From Loxodes magnus (lineage: Eukaryota; Ciliophora; Karyorelictea; Loxodida; Loxodidae), in NCBI GenBank assembly GCA_946699065.1, contig CAMPDV010000008.1:124001-188000 (forward strand): a stretch of 64,000 bases of DNA, given 5' to 3'. Under the pieces are notes generated by a model, which worked only from the letters and a program-made list of their open reading frames with translations, made no database searches and had not been told where the DNA came from. How positions within the stretch are numbered: the first letter of the stretch is position 1; each line of letters starts with the position of its first letter. The position numbers and the translations under genes were made by a program. Positions 47,414 through 59,782 of the stretch are shown one piece after another.

Positions 47414-49747
47414 TCAGACATATTTTAAATTTCTGTACTCAAGGTCTGGATCAATATTTGGTGGTCTGGCACAAATAGAACCTTTAGATCTGCATTCATA
47501 ACATTCTATGCTTTTAAATTAATCAGAACGATAACTTTGCTCAAAATATGGACATCCAAGGGAATGATAGTGCTTTCCATGAACTGCAATAGGCTTTATA
47601 CTTAAAATAACTTACTTAATATTTTTGTTGGCAAGCAAAGCATCAAGTTCATTAACATTTTCCACATTTTACTTGGTCTGTTTATCTTTTACTTTAACAA
47701 AAAGTGCTACAATAAGGGCATTTTCTATAATCTTCATCATTTTATTAATTTAGTTTATTAGGGATGTTATTTTAAGCTTAACCATCACATGGTCCTTGAT
47801 GCATGTCTTTGTTACATTAAACACAAAAAAGATCTCTACAATTTGCACAAATATATGATTTAGAAACACTTTAAACATTTATTTAACTCTAGCATTTTGG
47901 ACATTTTCTAAATTGGAGTCTTACTTGATGTTTTATTAGGCTTATTATCTTCAATTATTTATTAATTTTAACTATTATTCTGTTATTATACTCTTTAATA
48001 TTTCATGGTTATAATCTTTTTAACCAAAAACAGGCATTTCTATTGGTTATTTACAAACAGGACATACAATATCTACTACTTAAAATTTTCCTTCCATAAG
48101 TACAGCAGAAATTTGATCTTAAAGGCATTTTTTATCAAATCTATGATCACATGATAAAGTTATTAAGTGATCCATTATAAAATCTCCATTACATTTTTAG
48201 CATTTGTATTTTTTTCTTTCTGGTTCAGATAAACTCATTGCAAGACGTATATCTTCTTCCTCTTACTTTCTTTTTTCTTCTTAAATTTAATAATAAGAGG
48301 GTCCTTGATATCTTGATTAGGTTAAAGTTAAATAATCATTTTCATTAAAATTTGCTTTGCATTGTTTTACTTAGCATTCAAATAATTTATTTTGATTTTT
48401 TTATAAAATTTCTATCAAACATTAAGTATGGTAATTATGCTTACAACCTGTTAATTACATCATTTCACATAAAGGCTAATTGCAACTCAAACTAGAGCAT
48501 TACTATTTTATTATAGGATTAGATACTTTCTATTAAGCTACCTATGGTTATTAATTATTTTATTATTAAGGTATATATGAGTTTCCTTAATTTGGTTGGT
48601 TATTTTATTATATATTTAAATAAGCTAAAGTAGTCTATTCAAGAGGTCTACTACATTGGAAGCATACTAAGTTTTATCAGTTTAATCTTTAGAAAAAGCA
48701 ATTATTGCAAGCTGGCTTACAGGATTAGTTAGAGCATTTATTTGGCCCTAGTTCTTAAGTTGATTTTACGCTTTGGCAAATATAGCAGAAATTTTATTAA
48801 GCTTATGGTGAATAATTATTTGAATATTACTAATTTTATGTAGCTGCTTAACTTCCTTAATATTATCCACTCTAATTATTATACTGCTACTGTGGGGAAT
48901 TTGCATTAACAGGTGTCATGCTTGTATTAGCTGATGAGTTGTTTTATAACTAAAGGTTTTATAATTGCTAATTACTATTACCTAAACTCTATTACTATTA
49001 TAAAGTTGCTGGATTTTACTATTGAAAAGTATTTAAAAGTTAGTTGTTTTGAGTATTTACTTAATTTTATTAATTAAAAGCAGTGCTTTATATAGGTTAA
49101 TTATAGTTCTAGTTCTTTTGTAAGTAATCTTGATTCATTTAACCTTAATTGGAAATGATTTAAGTTTAAGCATTTTAAATACCTATTTAGTTTTAAGGGC
49201 TTTATACCATATTTTGATTCTAAATTCAATTATTTGGTTAAGTATTTTAGTTAGATTGATTGTAAGAAGGTGCTTATTATTGATTACTGTATATATCTAA
49301 ATCATCTCTCACAAAGTTATTAAAGTCTTCTCCTAGTAAATTATTTACTTCTTAAGCAGTTAAATTATGATTTCCACAAGCTACACATGTTACATTGATG
49401 CTTTAGCCTTACAATCACTAAGAAATAATACTTTTATCTAATTTATTTAAGCTAATTTTTAAGAAGATCTTTAAATGTGTTTTACATGTATAACTCTAAC
49501 ACTAATTTATCTATTTAGTTTATGTTTCAGCACAGGTTTATGAAAAGCACCTTTATACGTTAAGTTAAGGTTTTTATGAGATAAGTTATTATTGTACTTG
49601 ATTAGTTTTTTAGCTTTTAAATATTTCAAGAATAGAAGAATTCTGAAGAGTTTGTTATAGTTATTTTAGATGATCGCTTTATAATACTTAGATCCTTGTG
49701 TTATTCATTTCTTATGATTGGCAATTTTCATTTCCTAACTATTGCAT
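47414..49747 (-). CDS. RING1-IBR-RING2 (RBR) ubiquitin-ligase-like protein, 764 aa
   Basis: Three exons with introns of 17 nt (47908-47924) and 22 nt (47594-47615, ending AAAG rather than YAG). The N-terminus has Cys pairs (TCVACGNHN) and a long Gln/Asn-rich region written mostly with TAA/TAG. Zinc-ribbon-like Cys clusters follow (about 335-445). A UIM-like EEEDIRLAMSLSE (about 495) precedes RING1 (CQKC...CDHRFDKKCL...CPVC, about 512-570), IBR (CPKC...CANCRDLFCVQC...H...C) and RING2 (CPYC...KCGKCQWTWCFAC). RBR ligases accept ubiquitin on a RING2 Cys; the usual Cys five residues before KC is not apparent, so activity is uncertain. Two TGAs in RING2 are Trp. The stop is TGA 47414. Confidence 0.87.
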
Positions 49748-50406
49748 CAAGTTAAAAAAAGTTTACCTAAATCCAAACTCTTATTACTAGTTTACCTCAT
49801 TCTAGCTTACCCATTATTCATATCCTTATTTATTTAGCTAATAAAATTAAGTATATAAATCTTTTATTCTACAACACAGAATTTCAACTATCGTTACTAA
49901 TTTCTGTTAGGGTATTCTTTCTCATGTTCCTTAGCCATAAGACATTGTATTATTACTATAAGCTGCCTACATTTATTTATAACATGAGGTAAAGAAAAGT
50001 AGAAAATGGGTATAATTTATTATAAAAGCTTCTAGAGGTACAAGGAATTAAAAAGAAATAGAAGAGAATCTATAAAAATGGTAGCTTTCTTTATATTGCA
50101 AATTAGTTCATGAAACAAACTGTATAGCCTACATTAAGCTAGCTGCATAATAGATACCTGCATTTGATTAAAGTTTTATATAAACTAAATATTTAGATTA
50201 TATCAAGAAATATTGTAATTAAGTTGATAAAATTAAGCATGAGTTTAGACGATAATTGAGAGAGTTTAAGATAGAAGGGTTAGGAATGTAATGAAAGTGA
50301 TTTACTTCTGTTTATTGTAAATATAGTAATATATATACTTTGAACTTGATATAAATAGACTCATATCAAATAGCTAATTCTTAACAGAGACCGTAATTAG
50401 CTTTCT
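49748..50406. other. Divergent intergenic region, no gene seen
   Basis: 660 nt upstream of the RBR gene (minus) and the small ORF at 50407 (plus). No coding frame. Confidence 0.4.
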
Positions 50407-50601
50407 ATGCTAAATGAAGCTTTTATAAAGCATAAAAAAAAGGCTAGTATTAACGTTGACAGAGCCGATATAATTAAAATAAAGAATATGCAATTGGCAA
50501 AAGATAAGGAAAGAGTTAAAAATAATATGCTTGAAAGTGAAAGTTCTTTAAGATAAATTTAGAATTACAAAAACAGATAGAATTATTTTAGAATGCTTTG
50601 A
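50407..50601 (+). CDS. Small basic hypothetical protein, 64 aa
   Basis: The ATG at 50407 opens 64 codons (MLNEAFIKHKKKASINVDRA...), helical, Lys/Asn/Gln-rich, ending RQNYFRML then TGA 50599. GC content and absence of in-frame TGA stand out from the flanks. No family recognised. It could be one exon of a longer gene. Confidence 0.45.
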
Positions 50602-51044
50602 AAGTAGAATCTATTATTTATCTATCTTGTTTATGCTCATTACTATTTGCCAAACTAATATTTCAATTTAGTTAAAAAATTTTATCGACATTATAATTCA
50701 CTCAATAATAATAAGTTTAAATATAAAAAGAAATAAGAAGGTAAATATAGCTACCCTGGTTCATAAGAGAGTGTTATCTTCATCTATTCAATAATTAGAT
50801 GTGATATAGTAAGTCTCTTACCTTAACTTTTCTACTAGTTAGTGCTAACAAAATGATCATTAATGTCTAAATCTTTACTCGGGGTTTAATTTAATTAGAA
50901 TAAATAAGAATGAAAGGCAATAGTTTCTGACGTTAAAGTTAAGCCTAGCCAATATATTATGACTCTTAATATGGATTATGGTAGAAGAAGATAATTTGTC
51001 TAGGAAGATTAAAATTTTGATATAATGGATAATTAAATATAGCT
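50602..51044. other. Intergenic with a weak plus-strand ORF
   Basis: 440 nt between convergent genes. A plus frame from ATG about 50959 (MTLNMDYGRRRQFVQED) looks coding-like for about 35 codons but runs antisense into the minus gene's last exon without a TGA, so it is not called. Confidence 0.35.
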
Positions 51045-52980
51045 TCAATATGTTAGTGAACTTGGATCTTTGGCAGATTTTGTTGCTTTTAAGTTAGTTA
51101 ATCTTTCCTCTAATCTTACAATTACCTGTATAAATACTTACATGTCTTAAATGCTCCAAGAAATTTCAGTTTCAGTTAGAGATATCAGATGGCTTTAGTT
51201 TCCTTTGCTCTAAATTTTTCTCTTTCTCAAGAGTTTCACTTCACTGTCTTAAGTATCTGATCTCTTCTTTTAGTGATTTAAGTTATTAGCCTAATTTCAT
51301 GTCATAGAAATTCTGAACCTGTTACATTTTAAGTTGATACTCCTTTGTAAGTTATTGAATAAAATCTTCTTTCTTTGAGTTCTCTTTTTTCATAGTTTTT
51401 GAGTTCGACTCAATTTTTCCCTCAAGTTCAAATAATTGTTCTTTAAGAGCCATCACTTATTTCTCCGCATTAAGTCTTTTTTCTCTTTCTTTTTATATTT
51501 CAGATGCAACATTCTCAACTTTCTCACTAGAACGCTAAACATCCTTTGATCTGAGTTAACGTTCATTCTCTAAATGGGATAAAGTAATTTTATGTTTACT
51601 CTCTGATTCTTCCAATTTCTGCTTAAGGTTTTATACTTCGAAATCTTCTTTTTACTAGTTATTTTATATAATAAGCTACAATTATTGAATCTCTTCCTTG
51701 CAAGCAGTTAATTCTTATATCTTTTAGTTCAATTGTTATTCTTATTTTGTGGAGCTATCTTTCTCTTATCTAATAGCAAAGCTTGTCTGCTGCTATTGTT
51801 CTCTTAAGGTCTCTATTTACGTTTATAGTTTTTATATATACTCTTAATCAGCTTTTCGTATTTCTTCTAGCTTCTAAATTGATTTTTAAGCTTAGAGTTT
51901 ATGGTTTTCAGATAACTCTGTTTTTTTGTTTAAGATTTCAATTTGCTACGCAAATTTTTTACTTTCCTACTCGAAATACTAAACTTGCTAAGCGAATTTT
52001 TTCTTTTCGTTATCCTTTTCTTCTTATACCTTAGCTAGTTTATTTTTAATTTCAAGTTTGAGATTTTTATAGTCTCTAGTTTTCTAATCAACTGCAATCT
52101 ACAAGAGTTCTTACTTTTATTTCAGCTCATTATTTAACTCCTAATACTGCTTTATTTCTTTCTTCAGTTTGGAATTTACTGATTTATAGTCCTCAGCTTT
52201 TTTATAAGTTTCTTCTAGTTTAATCTATGTCTAGATTCTGTAATCATCTTAATCCTTTTTCAAAGTTGACAGAAATAGATTGTCCCTTTGTTCTGCGCTT
52301 TTCTTTTCGTTTAATAGCTTCTGCTTATACTATACTTATTGTTCGCTAAATTATCTTTCAAGTACATGCTTTTCAGAACGAATCTATTAAATCAGTTCAT
52401 CTTGGTCTTACTTATTTTATAAAATATGCTCCAATTCATCTTTCTAGTTTTGGATTAGTATTTCTAACTGAGAAAGTTGGTGGTTTAAAGATTTGTTAGA
52501 TTCAATCTGTTCTTGCCATTTCTTCTGTATGATTTGAAAGCTTTATTCTTACTCTTCCAGAAACGAAGTCTTCTAGTCAAGTTCTTGCTGAGTGGTTTTG
52601 AGTAAATTTTGAAGTTTCTCGATTTCTACAATTTAATGGGTAATCTAGCTCTTAAGATTATACACCTGAGTATCAAGTTCTTGAATTCTATCGTTGGCTG
52701 TGCTTAACTTTTGCTACATATCTTAAAGCAAAGACTGGTTAGCCTATATTTATTCGCTAGCCTTTTTAAAATTATTCTACATTTCCTATCTAAAAGTACG
52801 CTCTTCATTAAGTTCTTGCTATAATGAATATATCGAGTCTCTACATCTTATAAGTAAAGTTTCCTTAGTCCCTTGTGAAGTCTAATCTAAGGGTAGTCTT
52901 TAAGAATTAGGAGTATAGTAGATAGACTGACGAAGAGCATCTGAAGCTTCTTTAAGAATATTTTACAAATCTTAAGCCAT
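51045..52980 (-). CDS. Long coiled-coil protein, 639 aa
   Basis: Nearly continuous coiled coil from about residue 40 to 600 (heptads rich in Leu, Gln, Lys, Glu), start MAQDLQNILKEASDALRQS. Gln is mostly TAA/TAG. Three TGA codons near the end (in RYLRQ-W-SETLEKEK and in SDISN-W-N-W-NFLEH) are read as Trp because a 16-nt intron (51126-51141, GTAAGT...TACAG) then leads into a further clearly coding exon (RLEERLTNLKATKSAKDP) ending at TGA 51045. If the first of the N-W-N TGAs is the stop instead, the protein is 602 aa. Its ATG lies only 20 nt after the stop of the upstream HisRS gene. Probably cytoskeletal or Golgi structural. Confidence 0.78.
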
Positions 52981-53000
52981 TTAATTTATTAAAAAAGTTC

Positions 53001-54344
53001 TCAAAAGTTTAAACTTTTAAGGAAAGCAATTAGATCCTACCTCTAGATTATCTACTATTCCTTTTCTGGTTATCCTTCAGGTGTATATTCCTTAAACTTC
53101 ACACAGTTTTAGTTAATTTCCTACTCTCCTATCCATAGAATATATGGAATTTCGTTCTTATGCACACTTTTCATTTAATCTTGAGCTTTGGCGTTTTCCT
53201 TGTAGGACATTTCAGCGCTCAATCCATTTCTCCATAACTCAGAACAGAGAGCAAACTTATGAGCGATCATACTTTTACCAATAGAAGCAATATAAAATTA
53301 GGTATTTGTCTTTCTGATGTTAGCATATTTCTTTTCGAAAATAGTTAAGACTCTTTCAATGCCAATAGATATTCCTACTGCTGGTATTTTCTTTTTAGAG
53401 AACATTCCAATCAAATCGTCATATCTTCCACCACCTGCCACTGATCCAACCTAACCTTCTTCAGTAAAAATAGCTTCATAAATTAGCCCTGTATAATAAT
53501 CCAAGCCACGTACTAGACTTAAATCAAATTGAAGAGCTCCTTCGATCTACATTGCTGTGCAGTATTCTATTAGAAGCTTCATTTCTTACATACCCTCTGA
53601 TCCTACTTTATGATTTGCAAAATACCCGGCTGTTGTTAGTTATTCAAGAACTTAAGAAGCATTTCCGTGGATTTGAACATAAGTTTTAATATTATCGGCT
53701 ATTTGAGCATCTAAACCCTTTTATAACATCTCTTCTCTAACTTTTTCCCATGGCTCTTTATCTAATTTATCTATCGAACTGCAAATAGTTCTTAATAATG
53801 TTTCTGGTACTCCAGATATATCCAAATAGGCATTTAAGATTTTCCTGTGATTAACTTTAATGACGAAGGTTCCTATATCAAGAGTTGCCAATATTTAATG
53901 AGCGACTTACAGTACTTCAGCATCAGGAATCATTTTTCCAAATTCCCCTGCAATATCGAAATCACATTAATAGAACTCTCTAAATCTTCCTCTAGCTATA
54001 GCAGGATTGTCTCTTCTATATACCTTTGCAATATGGAATCTCTTCATTTAATCAAATCCATGGCTTGCCATATATCTTGCAAATGGTACTGTCAAGTCAT
54101 ATCTCAAACTCAATAACTCACCTCCTTAATCATCTAAGTCGTAAATCAATTTTGACTCTTCTCCGTATTTTCCCATTAAAGTTTCTTTCAGTTCAAAAAC
54201 AGGGGTATCAATCTGAGCAGCTCCATGTTACTTGAATACATTAGTAATTATGTTAAATGCTTTCTCTCTAATAGCCATTTGTTCAGGCCCAAAATCTCTA
54301 GTACCTTTAGGGACTTTAACTTCCTTTTTCTTTTACTCCACCAT
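53001..54344 (-). CDS. HARS: Histidyl-tRNA synthetase, 447 aa
   Basis: Class II aminoacyl-tRNA synthetase that charges tRNA-His. Visible motifs: [13 protein letters not shown] at the start, motif 2 region [12 protein letters not shown] and RRFREFYQCDFDIAG-type sequence, the HisA signature [10 protein letters not shown] (about 277-286), [11 protein letters not shown] (about 300) and [10 protein letters not shown] (motif 3). The anticodon-binding domain forms the last 95 residues. No targeting peptide or WHEP domain is seen, so it is a compact, probably cytosolic form. Intronless, with no internal TGA. It ends SLNF then TGA 53001, and the next gene on the same strand starts at 52980. Confidence 0.97.
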
Positions 54345-55564
54345 TATATTATAAAATATCAAGATATTTTATATTTATACTCTACTCTATAAATCTAATC
54401 CATACTGACTCTTATTTCCCTTTATTACCTTACTACTATAGACATCCTCTTGTCTATTAGCTTCTAGTGCTCTAGTTTTTATTTTATATGCTATCTCTGT
54501 TATTACTTATGTACTCTATTCTATACTCTAAGTCTATCATTTAAACCAGAAATTTGAATAGAAATTCTAAGTATATGGATGGTAAGTTTCATAAAGAAGT
54601 AGTTATTAGATTAAGGCTAAACTGGTAAAGAGCTATATGAATGATGTTAACATCTAGCTTATCTATTCTCCTTTATCTAGCATCAACTAAATTAGTTAAA
54701 GAAGTAAAGCATTCAAAGGAAATAAGAGAGATAGCAAGCTTTTTTATAATCTTTAGCTATAGTTCCTATATAGTCAGTTATAGCCCTATTTGTAGATAAG
54801 TTAGTTCATTTTAGATTTCTATTAACCTTTTTGTTTAAGCCCCAGTTATCAAAGCTAGTAAATATAAGTTTTTAAACTAGATAATTGCCATAATTAGTTC
54901 ACTAAAGCATAGAAAAGATTCTTATATCATCAATAAGAGAAGGAGCAATAAAAGGGTTATTAAAGCTAAAATTTGTAATTAAATAGCATTATTTTGCTTA
55001 TTCCTTGATATCCCTTACAACATACTACATAATGAGTCCTTTATCTCTATAAAAGCAAAACTCTATAGCAATAAGCATTCTTTGATACATTTTAGTTAAT
55101 ATTTTGATTAGTTATTGAAGATAAAGTGAGATAGTTAAGAATTAAATATATCTCAAAGCAATTTTGGAGGTAAATAAATCTATTAAAATAAGCTAGTTTC
55201 CATTGCTTAGATTATGAGGTTAAGATATTCAAAATAGTAGTTCTTTATATTAGTATAGCAATTAGCATTTTTTAGATCATCATTAGAAGCTATTAGGGAT
55301 ATACTAATCTTGCTTATAATATTCTCAAACTTTTTTCCTAAGAAGTCGCTTTTTTTTCCCGTCTAACCTAATGATGTTTTGATTAGCTAATAATCTTTGC
55401 TACTCTTTTAGCAAGCAATACTTCATTCAATGCTTTATAAAGTCAAAATCTCGATTAGTATGTAAATATGATACTTCTACTTTATGTATAATTAACTAAA
55501 CAATTATAAGTAGCATTTCTGTGTTTTCCTCTTAAGATAAAATTAATTATTTTAAGGTTTTTAA
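54345..55564. other. Divergent intergenic region, no gene seen
   Basis: 1.2 kb between HARS (minus) and the cyclase gene (plus), expected to contain both promoters. AT-rich, no coding frame, no repeat recognised. Confidence 0.45.
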
Positions 55565-58097
55565 ATGGCTAAGGTTCTTCCATAAGAAAACTAGTAAACT
55601 TTGGAAACATAAATTAATTTCAAAACTCCTGAAAACCCAGAAGAAAATCCACTTCTATAAGATGTAGATAGGAACAATATTCCTAGAAAAAGTATAGTAC
55701 AAATGGCTTTTAACGTGCTTAAGGATCAAGAGAATAAAGATTAGCTTGTTGATCAACCTTCTTGGAAAATTAAGATGAACAAGTTGCTTAATAATAAGTG
55801 AGTCACTTTCCATATGTTACTAATAACGACTTTTGCGTTATTTGGAGATGATTTTAGAATAGTAGGATTCCATAAGTCAGCCGATTCTGTTTTTTTTTCG
55901 ATAAGCACTTGATGCTTTGTAAGCTTCACTTTTGAAATAGTAATTAGTTGCTTATGCAGATAGTAGTATATATGAAGCTTCTACTTCTGACTTGATTTTG
56001 TTGCTATTATCAGTCTTATTCCTGACATTGGTAATTTTCTATACAGGTTGGCTTTGGGAACCTTTGAATAGTTCTACTTTTGAGTAGTCAAAATAGCTTT
56101 AAAATTCTGGAAAAGCTGCTAGAGCTGGAACAAGAGTAGGTAGGGTAATAAGGTTCATTAGATTGATTAGGCTATTGAGAATAATGAAACTATATAAGAA
56201 CGCTAAAATAACAATGCTTCGATAGGAGCAAAAGCTTATACAATAATAATAAAATGAACTGCATCAAAAGAGATTAAGTAGAAATAGCACAACCGTTCAT
56301 GACAATGACAAACTCTTAGTTCATTAGAGAAGATAGATATAAGATGACGTTAAAAATGAAGACTAATCAAATATAATGGGGATTGACTTTCCTAAAGAGA
56401 CTAGAGTAAGTAAAAAATTGACTGATCTAATTACTAGAAAGGTTATTATTTTCATTCTCCTTCTTCTTTTACTGCTTCCTCTGTTTGAAACTGACATGTA
56501 TTTCAATTAATATACCTCATTTGAATATTCCATCTACTTGCTAGATCTATACAGAAGATCTGATGGTTTTGATATTGTATGAAACGAAACTATCAACTGA
56601 CATAAAAACGATGGAGATACTCGATTTCCACCTCTTGAGTTGAAATCTGGAAAATATTATTACAGCCATTTTAATCAAAATTTAAGGGATAATGAAATGT
56701 TGGTGGTCGAAGAAGAATACTCTTCCGGTACTTTTGATATAAGTCACTATACTCATTTATCAGCAGGATTAAATATGGCAAGAACGCTCTTTGTCGTAAT
56801 TATGCTTTGCACTGCTGCTCTTGTATTCAACTATGACACTAATTCAGTTATTTTAACACCTATTGAAAGAATGATGGAAAGAGTGAGGAGAATATCTTAA
56901 AATCCTTTAAACGCGAGATTAGAATAAAAGGAACTAAATGAAGAGCAAAATTAAGTCTAAAAATGCTGTGGAAGATAATAAAAATAGTAGGCTTAGGTAG
57001 AGACTATGCTACTTGAAAATGCTATTGTAAAAATAGGAGTTCTTCTGGCTCTTGGCTTTGGAGAAGCTGGTACTAATATAATTGCAAGCAATATGAAGTA
57101 ATCAGGAGGTGACGTAGATCCCATGCTTCCTGGTAAAAAAATCGAAGCAGTTTTTGGATTTTGCAATATAAGAAATTTTACAGATATAACTGAATGCTTG
57201 ATGGAGGGTGTAATGATATTTGTAAACTAGATAGCAAAATTAGTGCATTCCCAAGTAAACGTATATTAAGGAGCTACAAATAAAAATATAGGAGATGCTT
57301 TCTTACTAGTATGGAAATTAGAAGATAATCAAGTAAAGCAAGCGTGTGATTTTAGTATAATAGCTGTAATAAAAATAATCATAAACCTATAGAAAAACTA
57401 TAAGCTTTGAAAATACAAATATCACCCTTAAATCAAAAAAAAGCTTCCTAATTATCGAATAAGTATGGGATTTGGCTTGCATATAGGATGAGCTATTGAA
57501 GGACCTATTGGAAGCATATATAAAATTGATGCTTCATATCTTAGTCCAAATGTGAATATTGCGAGTAGGCTAGAAGCCGCAACTAAGCAATATGGAGTCA
57601 ATATTCTTATTTCAGGCTAAGTTCAAAAATTAAGTTCAACTGACATATAAGAATTATGCCGTAAGATAGACATAGTAACTGTCAAAGGAAGCATATAGCC
57701 AATAGAATTACATACTTTTGATCTTAAATTGGAAAATATTAAACCTAAGAAAAAAGATGAAAGCACACCTGAAGATGATCTTGAATTGCATAAAATAAAA
57801 AAGAAAAAAATAGAAAAATAATTGAAGTAAAATGTTCCAGTTTCATGGCTATTATTAGCATCTAAAAACTTCAACGCAATGAGGAAAAATATTGACTCTT
57901 CATTTCTACAAAAATGAGATATTGCTTTCGCTTAGTATATTGAAGGAGACTGAATAAACGCGAAAATTTCTATGGAGAACTTTATGAAAACATTTAAAAA
58001 TGATGGTCCTAGTAGATGCCTATTAAATTATATGGCTTCGTTTAAGTACCTAGTACCTAAAGAGTGGAAGGGCTATAGAATGCTAACTGAAAAATGA
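55565..58097 (+). CDS. Voltage-sensor-like/class III nucleotidyl cyclase fusion, 838 aa
   Basis: Ciliate-type fusion of an ion-channel-like membrane module to one cyclase domain. The N-terminal helices (about 85-175: HMLLITTFALFGDD, FTFEIVISCLC, FYFWLDFVAIISLIPDI) lead to an S4-like segment with Arg every third residue (RVGRVIRFIRLIRLLRIMK, about 189-207). Further membrane helices lie at about 287-302 and 400-418, flanking an extracellular-type loop. The cyclase domain (about 523-700) has FCNIRNFTD, KNIGDAFLLVW and YLSPNVNIASRLE. The first metal-binding Asp of FxDIRNF is Asn (AAT, 57165-57167). A 16-nt intron (56031-56046) is required. Many TGAs are Trp, for example FYF-W-LD. It makes cAMP or cGMP if active; substrate undecided. 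Confidence 0.9.
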
Positions 58098-58678
58098 TTT
58101 AAGCATTGTTTTTACTCTAAATACAGAATTAAATCTTATTTACTTTGACTCTTATTCCTTTATATTAATAACAAGTCTATAAGCATTTTAATGGCAATAA
58201 ATCCATTCCTTGCTAAAAGAGATTTTTCATATATACCACTGTATAAAATTATATAGACATTAGTAATCTTAATTTTCATCCTACTTAACAATATACAAAT
58301 TACTGGTACGAATTACTTAGAAAATATACATTTACTGAAGATCATTAGCAAACAATTCTGTTAGTATAGCAGAATTAAAAAGTAACGCTAGGTTGAATAT
58401 AATTAGTATGATTAATATATAAACATGCTGCTAAATAAAGATCAAAATATAACTTCAGTATTAAAGTTTTGCTCAAAATGCTATGAATAGTCAAACTAGA
58501 TTAGCTTTCATAGTCAAAATACTTTCTCTTAAAATCTCTATAATATAAGCAATTTCTGCTTCTAATTATAGTTATTAAAGTAAATAAAGAGAAGTTTGAA
58601 CTAAGTTAAAGACAAATGATTAAAATAGAAATATAAAGGAAGATAGTTTGCATTTAATAGATATTTGAAGCTTTAAAA
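58098..58678. other. Intergenic, no gene seen
   Basis: 580 nt between two plus-strand genes, AT-rich, no coding frame. Confidence 0.4.
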
Positions 58679-59782
58679 ATGAGTAAGGATAAAGATATTA
58701 TTTTGAAACTAAATAAAGAGATGAGATAAATCATTAACTAGTCTTTGAAAAATGCTTCTTCTCCCTCTGAAATGATTATTAAACCTTTCTAAAAATAAAC
58801 CAAGTAAGAGATTTCTAATTTGACGAGACCTAATAGTTAACGGTCATTTGGCAAAGCATCTGATTAAAGAGTATCAAATCAATCTAGCAAAAAAAGGAAA
58901 CTATCTAGAAGATATGAACAGAGTAATTTAAATTATTCGCCTTTTAACATCAAGCAATCGAATTAGAAAGACATTAATATATGCTCACTAACTCCCTTTT
59001 AGGAAAGTTCTTAATCTCAAATATCTACTAATTATAGCGAAAAGAAATTACGACCATTTATTATTCACACAGGAACAGCCTAATAAGAGCCCATGATTAG
59101 AATAAAGGGATTATAAAGCAGATGCAATAGAAATAAATAGAAAGATACTTCATTTATTGACTTGAGTAAATAAGTTCGATTAAAGTACATAAAAAGGAGT
59201 ACTTAAAAAAGCTAGCCAAGCTAAACCAATATAAAACAGAAGAAGATTAAGATATTTGAATCTAGCTCCTAGCGATGTAATACTAATAGTGATAGTTCAT
59301 ACTTTGACGCTTCTAACTTCTTTGGTCATAAAATACCTATTTTTAATCCTAAGTTACCGAAGCTAAATAAAATGCGATGCAAAAAGTAAAATTTAAGAAA
59401 AGAAGCAGGAAAATCAAATATTTCCAGCTAAAACAACAATTAATCAAATTAGAGCATTACGAGGAGAAAGAAAATTAATGTACTAGTAAAAAAAATAAAG
59501 TCTTAGAAGAGATAAAGCAAAGAGAATTGTATGTTCATTTAAGAGAAAATCATTATAAAACCTAGAAACCCTCCTATCAAAAAAAAATTAGTTTAGAGGA
59601 AATCATTTAGAAGTAGCAGTAGTTAGACCTCATCTGGATACTTCAACCCAGCTGAAACTAAAAGATTTAACTAGAAAAAAGTAGAAGATTTTGAAATTCT
59701 TCCTTGGTAGGGGAAAGAAATCAAATCACTAAATGAAGAATGGATGATGCTTAATAACAATCTAGAAACCTCTTTTTGTTGA
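58679..59782 (+). CDS. Basic disordered protein, 367 aa
   Basis: One intronless frame from MSKDKDIILKLNKEMRQ, rich in Ser, Lys, Asn, Gln and Arg, with no TGA for 367 codons. The C-terminal part is better ordered (FEILPWQGKEIKSLNEEW) and ends NLETSFC at TGA 59780-59782. If that TGA is Trp, a second TGA follows one codon later, so the end is well supported. No known domain. Basic disordered ciliate proteins of this sort may bind nucleic acid or microtubules, but nothing here decides. Confidence 0.65.

Noticed and set aside
50959-51200. Plus-strand ORF beginning MTLNMDYGRRRQF
   Set aside because: It has no TGA end, and from 51045 it is antisense to the spliced last exon of the coiled-coil gene.
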